The position numbers and the translations under genes are program-made. Below, piece by piece: positions 59,061-64,000 of a DNA stretch of 64,000 bases. How positions within the stretch are numbered: position 1 is the first letter of the stretch; each line of letters opens with the position of its first letter. Source of the stretch: JACRLW01 sp050181465 (GTDB taxonomy: Bacteria; Planctomycetota; UBA1135; UBA2386); NCBI GenBank assembly GCA_050181465.1, contig JBFXDD010000017.1, positions 1 through 64,000 of the forward strand, given 5' to 3'. Below the pieces are notes generated by a model that made no database searches, had not been told where the DNA came from, and saw only the letters and a program-made list of their open reading frames with translations.

Positions 59061-60246
59061 CCACCACCGGGCTGACCCCGCAGCGGCGGAAGTCGACGGC
59101 CTGGAACAGGAACGGGAAGCCCGCGACCGAACTCGGCACATGCGACCAGAACGTGATGGTGCCGGCTTCGTCGGCGATGCCGTAGGCGAAGACGTTGGGA
59201 TCCATCATCTGCAGCGTGGCCTGCGGACACGGCGTTGGGCTCGCTCCGGGCATCGTGCCCAAGAGCAGCACGGTGACGGCGCCGGGCACCGCGCCGCGAA
59301 CGCCGAGCACGTTGTGACCACCGGCGACGCCCGGCTGCGGTGCTGCGACCTGCAGGTTCGCCGCTGGTACGAAGGCGCAGAACAGGGGCCCGTTGAGTCC
59401 GCCACTCCGCGCGGCGACGTGGATGCCGACACGCGCGCCCGTGCGTCCATCGAAGCGACGGACGTCGTGGCCGCCCTGGTTGGCCACGTAGAGATCGCCT
59501 TCCGGACCGAAGGTCAGTCCCAGCGGCGCACCCATCGCGCCGTCGGTGACGAATCCGCCGAGCGGCGCACCGCTGAAGCCGTCGAATCGAACGACGCTCG
59601 GCAAGCCGAAGGCATTGCTCACGTAGAGCGAGCCGTCCGGACCGAAGGTCAAGTCGTGCGCCCCCGCCAGGTTCTGGCTCGCGAAGACACCGAGGGAGCG
59701 GCCCGTTCCACGTTCGAATCGATGCACGCGACTGTCACTCACGTTGCCGACGAACAAGTCGCCGGTCGGACCGAAAGCGAGGCTGGTCGGTGTACGCAGT
59801 CCGCCGCCCAGCGCGGCGGTTCCGACCAACGCACCGGTCATGCCGTCGAATCTCAGCACGGAGTTGGTGCCGGCGTTGCAGACGTACAGGTCTCCGTCGG
59901 GACCGAACGTGAGGTTGCGCGGCGCGTTGAGGACACCCGGCGCGACGAAGGCCGACACGAAGGCACCGCTCTGCCCGTCGAATCGCAGAACGGCGTTCGT
60001 GAGCGCGCTGACCACGAAGAGATCGCCGTTCGGCCCGAAGGTCAGCCCGACCGGGTTGTCTAACCCGCCGCCTTGCGCGAACACCCGGACGAACGCACCG
60101 CCGGCGTCGTACAGCAACACCTGATCGGAGTGCCGACTGGTGACGAGCAGCCCACCGGCAGGCAACTGCGCCGGCAGCGGGAGAGGTGCAACGAGCGCGA
60201 GAGACAGCAGCAGCAGGAGCGGAAACGGAAGCGGACGGTGGCGCAT
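59047..60246 (-). CDS. Secreted NHL-repeat beta-propeller protein
   Basis: A 399-residue exported protein (signal peptide with LLLLLSLALVAPLPL). Five clear NHL-type repeats carry the motif LTFGPxGDLYV at about 45-residue spacing, with a sixth partial blade at the N-terminus, enough for a six-bladed propeller. The last 110 residues form a separate beta-rich domain ending FRRCGVSPVVAWRF. Its pattern (VLLLGTMPG, MDPNVFAYGIAD, GFPFLFQAVDF) I associate with planctomycete secreted proteins. It probably binds protein or carbohydrate at the cell surface. Confidence 0.85.
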   Translation of the reverse strand: MRHRPLPFPLLLLLSLALVAPLPLPAQLPAGGLLVTSRHSDQVLLYDAGGAFVRVFAQGGGLDNPVGLTFGPNGDLFVVSALTNAVLRFDGQSGAFVSAFVAPGVLNAPRNLTFGPDGDLYVCNAGTNSVLRFDGMTGALVGTAALGGGLRTPTSLAFGPTGDLFVGNVSDSRVHRFERGTGRSLGVFASQNLAGAHDLTFGPDGSLYVSNAFGLPSVVRFDGFSGAPLGGFVTDGAMGAPLGLTFGPEGDLYVANQGGHDVRRFDGRTGARVGIHVAARSGGLNGPLFCAFVPAANLQVAAPQPGVAGGHNVLGVRGAVPGAVTVLLLGTMPGASPTPCPQATLQMMDPNVFAYGIADEAGTITFWSHVPSSVAGFPFLFQAVDFRRCGVSPVVAWRF

Positions 60247-60389
60247 GGGGGGAGCGGTTCGAGTGGGAGAACCCGCATGCGAGAGGCGGCCGTTTGGACG
60301 TCGCGTGCCCGAGGCGCCAGCCGGAAGCCGGAGAAGTTCCTTGCCCGTGGAGGTTCGACGAGCGGTTGCCCGTCGCGCGCGGGCGGGGC

Positions 60390-60998
60390 TCAGTCGCGCG
60401 ATCCCGCGCGCGGCAATCGAACTGCCATGCGTGCGAGCACCTCTTCCACCGACTCGTTCGAATCCAGAGCTCGCAGTTGCGAGTGCCTACCACCGGCTGC
60501 ACCCGAACTCGGGTCGTCGAAACCGGCGATGTCCGGCGGACCGCTGACGCGATCCGTGGTGAGGACTGAGGAGCGCATCCGCAGCCGCGAACTCCAGATC
60601 GGCTGCGGTGGACGGCCAGCGACGATGGTCCACTCGATCTCCGAGTCCCGCGGATCGGAACCCGCCAAGGTGGAGCGCGGCAGAACGCGCTGCACCATCA
60701 CAGCGTCGGCCGCGAAGGTGTCGAGCAGGTAGGTGAGCGCCGCTTCGCGCGGGATCGACGCGTTCAATGCACTGGCCGTGACCTCCGCCGGGACCGCGAG
60801 GTAGCCACGCTCCACGAGGATCGAATGTGCGATCTGATCGAACGAAGCCAGTAGTGGGGACGCTGCACCGACCGATTCCGCCGGCAGCACGACGATGCGG
60901 CGTGGCGAAGCGGTGCGGAAGGCGACGACCGGCTCGGGCGTGGAGCAGGACCACAAGAGCGCGCAGGCAAGGAGCGCGCTACGCCGCCCGCGCATCAT
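60390..60998 (-). CDS. Lipoprotein, GNA1162/DUF799-like
   Basis: A 202-residue lipoprotein (MMRGRRSALLACALLWSC, lipobox LWSC). The mature part RRIVVLPAESVGAASPLLASFDQIAHSILVERGYL-like pattern, followed by a segment LDTFAADAVMVQRVL, resembles the GNA1162/DUF799 fold of a putative envelope lipoprotein. Its start codon overlaps the stop of the biotin carrier gene, so it belongs to the carboxylase transcript although no functional link is known. The ATG at 60995 is an alternative start. Confidence 0.7.
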   Translation of the reverse strand: MMRGRRSALLACALLWSCSTPEPVVAFRTASPRRIVVLPAESVGAASPLLASFDQIAHSILVERGYLAVPAEVTASALNASIPREAALTYLLDTFAADAVMVQRVLPRSTLAGSDPRDSEIEWTIVAGRPPQPIWSSRLRMRSSVLTTDRVSGPPDIAGFDDPSSGAAGGRHSQLRALDSNESVEEVLARMAVRLPRAGSRD

Positions 60999-61510
60999 GC
61001 GTCGGCGTCGTCCAGTTCGACGAGCAGATCCCCGGCAGCGACGACATCCCCGACCTTCACGGCCAGCTTCACGACCTTGCCGCGGCCCTCGGCCGGGATC
61101 GGATTCTGCATTTTCATCGCCTCGAGTACGACGAGCGTGGCCCCGTCTTCAACCACCTCGCCCACCACGGCCTTCACCGCCACGACGACGCCGGGCATCG
61201 CGGCCTCGACGACGCGCCGCCCACCCACCTTGTGCCCGGCCACGCGGTGCGCGGCTCGTTCGCGGTCGTCTTCGATGTCGACAATGACCCGCTCACCCAG
61301 CAACTGCACCACCGTGCGGCCGCTCTCCTGCTCGATGAGGCTGTCGTAACTGCGACCATCGACGATCAGCGAGAAGGCGCCGCCGTCACCGACCGCGGTC
61401 AGGTCGACGTGGAACACCGCGCCGTCGTCGCGCGCCGCCACTAGCGCACCGTTCTCGCGACGGAACTCGAAGGAGTGCTCGCGACCGTTGATCTTCGTCC
61501 AGTACTTCAT
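60995..61510 (-). CDS. Biotin carboxyl carrier protein subunit of acyl-CoA carboxylase
   Basis: A 171-residue carrier. The C-terminal biotinyl domain has the canonical EAMKMQNP with biotin attached at Lys133, followed by GKVVKLAVKVGDVV. The N-terminal 95 residues resemble the linker/BT region found in propionyl- or acetyl-CoA carboxylase alpha chains, here encoded as a separate gene. It moves carboxybiotin between the biotin carboxylase and the carboxyltransferase encoded upstream. The ATG at 61510 is 14 bases after the end of the biotin carboxylase gene. Confidence 0.92.
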   Translation of the reverse strand: MKYWTKINGREHSFEFRRENGALVAARDDGAVFHVDLTAVGDGGAFSLIVDGRSYDSLIEQESGRTVVQLLGERVIVDIEDDRERAAHRVAGHKVGGRRVVEAAMPGVVVAVKAVVGEVVEDGATLVVLEAMKMQNPIPAEGRGKVVKLAVKVGDVVAAGDLLVELDDADA

Positions 61511-61524
61511 CGCAACGTCTTCCT

Positions 61525-63039
61525 TCAGCGACCGAACCGACCGAGCCGAGCGGCACGATCCACGAGAACCCAACTCGGTAGCGCCTCGCGAGCTGCGCCA
61601 CCTCGAACCTCGGGAGCGGCGATCTTCTCGGCCGCCACGTGACGAACGACCGCGGCGGCGATGGCCGCGAGTTCCTCCGCGTGCGCGGACGGCGCTCGCG
61701 ACACGTGCTCGAGAATCGAGGTGTCGTAGTCACCGGATGCGAACAACTCGCTCTGCAGCACCTTGAGCGCCGCCGACGCCGAAGTCGTGATGCCGACGAT
61801 CCGCAGCTCGCGCAACGCGCGAATCGCGCGTGCGATCGCGGCATCGCGATCGTCGGCCCACACGATGAGCTTGCCGAGCATGCTGTCGTAGTGCGGCGTG
61901 ATCTCGAGGCCGCGATACAGCGCCGCATCCAGCCGCACGCCCGGCCCACCCGGGGTGTTGAGTCGACGGACGGTGCCCAAGGCCGGGAACCACGTCATGG
62001 GGTCCTCGGCGTTGACGCGGATCTCGATCGAGTGGCCACGGGGGGCCGGGGGATCGTTCGCCGGCAGGCCCGCAGCGACGCGGAACTGTTCGCGCACGAG
62101 GTCCACTCCGAATCGCATCTCGGTGACCGGATGCTCGACCTGGAGCCGAGTGTTCATCTCGAGAAAGTAGAACTCCTTGCCGGAAGCGAGGAACTCGACG
62201 GTGCCCGCGCCGACGTAACCGACCGCTGCAGCGAGACGACACGCCGCCTTCTCCATCGCTGCGCGCATCGCCGCATCCAATGCCGGACTCGGTGACTCTT
62301 CGACGAGCTTCTGGTGCCGACGTTGCACCGAGCACTCGCGCTCGCCGTACGCGACGACCTTGCCGTGGCGGTCGCCCATCACCTGGATCTCGACGTGACG
62401 GGGCTTCGTCACGAACTTCTCGAGGTAGATGCGGTCGTCGCCGAACGCGCCCTGCGCTTCGGCGCGCGCCATCTTCGCGGCTTCGATCAAGCCGGAACGA
62501 TCACGAACGATGCGGATGCCCTTGCCGCCGCCGCCCGCTGCCGCCTTCAGCATCACCGGGAAGCCGATGCGCTCCGCGGTCGCGAACAGCACTTCGTCGT
62601 CGCGGACGTCGTCCTCGAGTCCCGGCACCAGCGGAACCCCTGCCTCCTTCGCGACCTTCCGCGCCTCGACCTTGTCGCCCATCGCGCGGATGGCGTGCGC
62701 CGACGGCCCGAGGAAGGTGATCCCGGCATCGGCGCATGCCTCCGCGAAGCCGGCGTTCTCGGACAGGAAGCCGTAGCCCGGATGGATGCAGTCGGCGCCG
62801 CTGGCCTTGGCCGCCGCGATGACCTTCGTGACCGCAAGATAACTGTCCTTGGGCGACGATCCGCCGAGATGCACAGCGCGGTCGGCGCGGCGCACGTGCA
62901 AGGCGTTGCGATCGGCATCGGAATAGACCGCGACCGTCTCGATCCCGATCTCCTTGGCCGTGCGAATCACGCGCAGTGCGATCTCACCGCGATTCGCGAT
63001 CAGCACCCGTCGAAAGAGAGGCGACTTCTTCTCGCTCAT
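61525..63039 (-). CDS. Biotin carboxylase subunit of acyl-CoA (propionyl/acetyl-CoA) carboxylase
   Basis: A 504-residue ATP-grasp enzyme that carboxylates biotin. The N-terminal domain starts RVLIANRGEIALRVIRTAKE. The ATP-grasp glycine loop is AAGGGGKGIR, and the catalytic region EMNTRLQVEHPVTE holds the metal-binding Glu residues. The length fits a stand-alone BC subunit with a short extra C-terminal tail. Substrate specificity is set by the carboxyltransferase, which looks like the propionyl-CoA type. Confidence 0.94.
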   Translation of the reverse strand: MSEKKSPLFRRVLIANRGEIALRVIRTAKEIGIETVAVYSDADRNALHVRRADRAVHLGGSSPKDSYLAVTKVIAAAKASGADCIHPGYGFLSENAGFAEACADAGITFLGPSAHAIRAMGDKVEARKVAKEAGVPLVPGLEDDVRDDEVLFATAERIGFPVMLKAAAGGGGKGIRIVRDRSGLIEAAKMARAEAQGAFGDDRIYLEKFVTKPRHVEIQVMGDRHGKVVAYGERECSVQRRHQKLVEESPSPALDAAMRAAMEKAACRLAAAVGYVGAGTVEFLASGKEFYFLEMNTRLQVEHPVTEMRFGVDLVREQFRVAAGLPANDPPAPRGHSIEIRVNAEDPMTWFPALGTVRRLNTPGGPGVRLDAALYRGLEITPHYDSMLGKLIVWADDRDAAIARAIRALRELRIVGITTSASAALKVLQSELFASGDYDTSILEHVSRAPSAHAEELAAIAAAVVRHVAAEKIAAPEVRGGAAREALPSWVLVDRAARLGRFGR

Positions 63040-63061
63040 GGTTTGCGCTTCCGCGTTGGGT

Positions 63062-64000
63062 TCAGAGCGGGATGTTGCCGTGCTTGCGCGGCGGGTTGGA
63101 ATCACGCTTGCGCGAGGCGAGCTCGAGGGCGCGGATGAGCGTCGCGCGCGTCTCGCGCGGTTGGATCACGTCGTCGACGTAACCGTGCGCGGCGGCGAGG
63201 TACGGATTGTTGAAGCGTTCCTTGTATGCCGCAACCAGCCGCGCCTCCTCGGCCTTGGGATCGCTCGCTGCCTGGATCTCACGGCGAAAGACGATCTTGG
63301 CAGCGCCCTCCGCGCCCATCACCGCGATTTCGGCACCGGGCCACGCGAGATTGACGTCGCCACGGATGTGCTTGCTCGACATGACGTCGTAGGCACCGCC
63401 GTATGCCTTGCGGGTGATCACCGTGAGCTTGGGCACGGTCGCCTCGCAGTATGCATAGAGGAGCTTGGCACCGTGAACGATGATGCCGTCGTGCTCCTGA
63501 CCCTTGCCGGGCAGGAAGCCGGGGACGTCTTCGAAGGTCACGATCGGAATGTTGAAGCAATCGCAGAAGCGGATGAACCGCGCTCCCTTGATGCTGGCGT
63601 GGATGTCTAGGACGCCGGCGAGATAGCTCGGCTGATTGCCGACGATGCCCACCACGCGGCCGCCGAGCCGCGCGAACCCGACCACCATGTTGCGCGCATA
63701 TGCCGAGTGGACCTCGAGGAACTTGCCGTCGTCGACGACCAGCTTGACGACCTCCCGCATGTCGTACGGTACGTCGCTGGAGGCCGGCACGATCGTGTCG
63801 AGTCGCTCCTCCGCGCGATTGGGATCGTCACTCGTCGCCAGATAGGGCGGATCCTCGGTGTTGTTGAGGGGCAGATACCCCATCAGTTCACGCACCAGCA
63901 TCAGGCAAGCGGTGTCGTCGGCTGCCGTGAAGTGGGCGACACCGCTCTTGCTCGCGTGCACGCGCGCGCCGCCGAGTTCCTCCGAGGTCACCTCCTCGTG
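63062..64000 (-). CDS. Acyl-CoA carboxylase carboxyltransferase subunit (PccB-like), 5-prime end beyond window
   Basis: The frame is open to the right edge, so only the C-terminal 312 residues are visible. They contain VTSEELGGARVHASKSGVAH, the C-terminal carboxyltransferase domain with NIPIVTFEDVPGFLPG, RKAYGGAYDVMSSKH and a terminal KHGNIPL, as in propionyl-CoA carboxylase beta. It transfers the carboxyl group from biotin to acyl-CoA. The stop is 22 bases from the biotin carboxylase start, giving the order carboxyltransferase, biotin carboxylase, carrier, lipoprotein. Confidence 0.94.
   Translation of the reverse strand, partial: HEEVTSEELGGARVHASKSGVAHFTAADDTACLMLVRELMGYLPLNNTEDPPYLATSDDPNRAEERLDTIVPASSDVPYDMREVVKLVVDDGKFLEVHSAYARNMVVGFARLGGRVVGIVGNQPSYLAGVLDIHASIKGARFIRFCDCFNIPIVTFEDVPGFLPGKGQEHDGIIVHGAKLLYAYCEATVPKLTVITRKAYGGAYDVMSSKHIRGDVNLAWPGAEIAVMGAEGAAKIVFRREIQAASDPKAEEARLVAAYKERFNNPYLAAAHGYVDDVIQPRETRATLIRALELASRKRDSNPPRKHGNIPL

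Noticed and set aside
60455..60470. GTTCGAATCC string resembling a tRNA T-arm
   Set aside because: No acceptor stem or anticodon arm around it; it lies within the lipoprotein coding sequence.

Overview
The window is a GC-rich bacterial chromosome segment (roughly two thirds G+C by eye) that most resembles an uncultured planctomycete. The signs are many secreted or lipid-anchored proteins of unknown function, a twin-arginine Gfo/Idh dehydrogenase, a di-haem cytochrome with Asp-rich loops, an NHL propeller with a planctomycete-style C-terminal domain, frequent GTG starts and long runs of start/stop-overlapping genes. A 100-N scaffold gap flanked by an exact 127-base duplication shows that this is an assembled draft, probably from a metagenome. 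The taxonomic call is inference.

Layout. 0-10 kb: a zinc-ribbon transposase-like fragment at the edge, ruvC, an ispD-ispF pair of the MEP isoprenoid pathway, an MsbA-type ABC exporter, a SurA-like foldase broken by the assembly gap, and a four-gene overlapping run of envelope genes. 10-12 kb: an unrecognised gene and a lipoprotein/barrel protein. 12-24.5 kb: an exopolysaccharide locus with divergent halves. On the minus strand are a glycosyltransferase, GDP-mannose dehydratase and a six-SLBB export lipoprotein. On the plus strand are a receiver-like protein, a three-enzyme glycosyltransferase fusion, a GT4 enzyme, a Wzz-like co-polymerase and a Wzy-like polymerase. 24.5-28 kb: a minus-strand operon hflK-hflC-selW-pseudouridine synthase. 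The selW gene reads through an in-frame TGA and is a strong selenoprotein candidate. 28-33 kb: a secreted Gfo/Idh protein, an HNH endonuclease and a di-haem cytochrome. 32.7-36.8 kb: a three-subunit molybdenum hydroxylase with the [4Fe-4S] insert of 4-hydroxybenzoyl-CoA reductase. 37-40.7 kb: a YugP-type Zn peptidase, an RhlE helicase and a class A beta-lactamase-like lipoprotein.

40.7-51 kb is accessory DNA. It holds 1.7 kb of gene remnants, then a set of planctomycete-type secreted proteins into which a 2.5-kb IS21-family element has inserted. Removing the element and one 6-bp target duplication restores the end of a lipoprotein gene and its ATGA overlap with the next gene. An (AG)15 microsatellite lies just upstream of that lipoprotein start.

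50.8-64 kb: a DprE1/DprE2-like oxidase-reductase pair next to a patatin phospholipase fused to a ferredoxin domain. Then come two copies of a 176-182-bp palindromic repeat (a third copy lies at 9.8 kb), a parvulin foldase with a clear terminator, an RdgC-like gene with an overlapping partner, a papain-like secreted peptidase, an NHL propeller protein, and an acyl-CoA carboxylase operon that runs off the right edge.

No rRNA, tRNA or CRISPR array was recognised.
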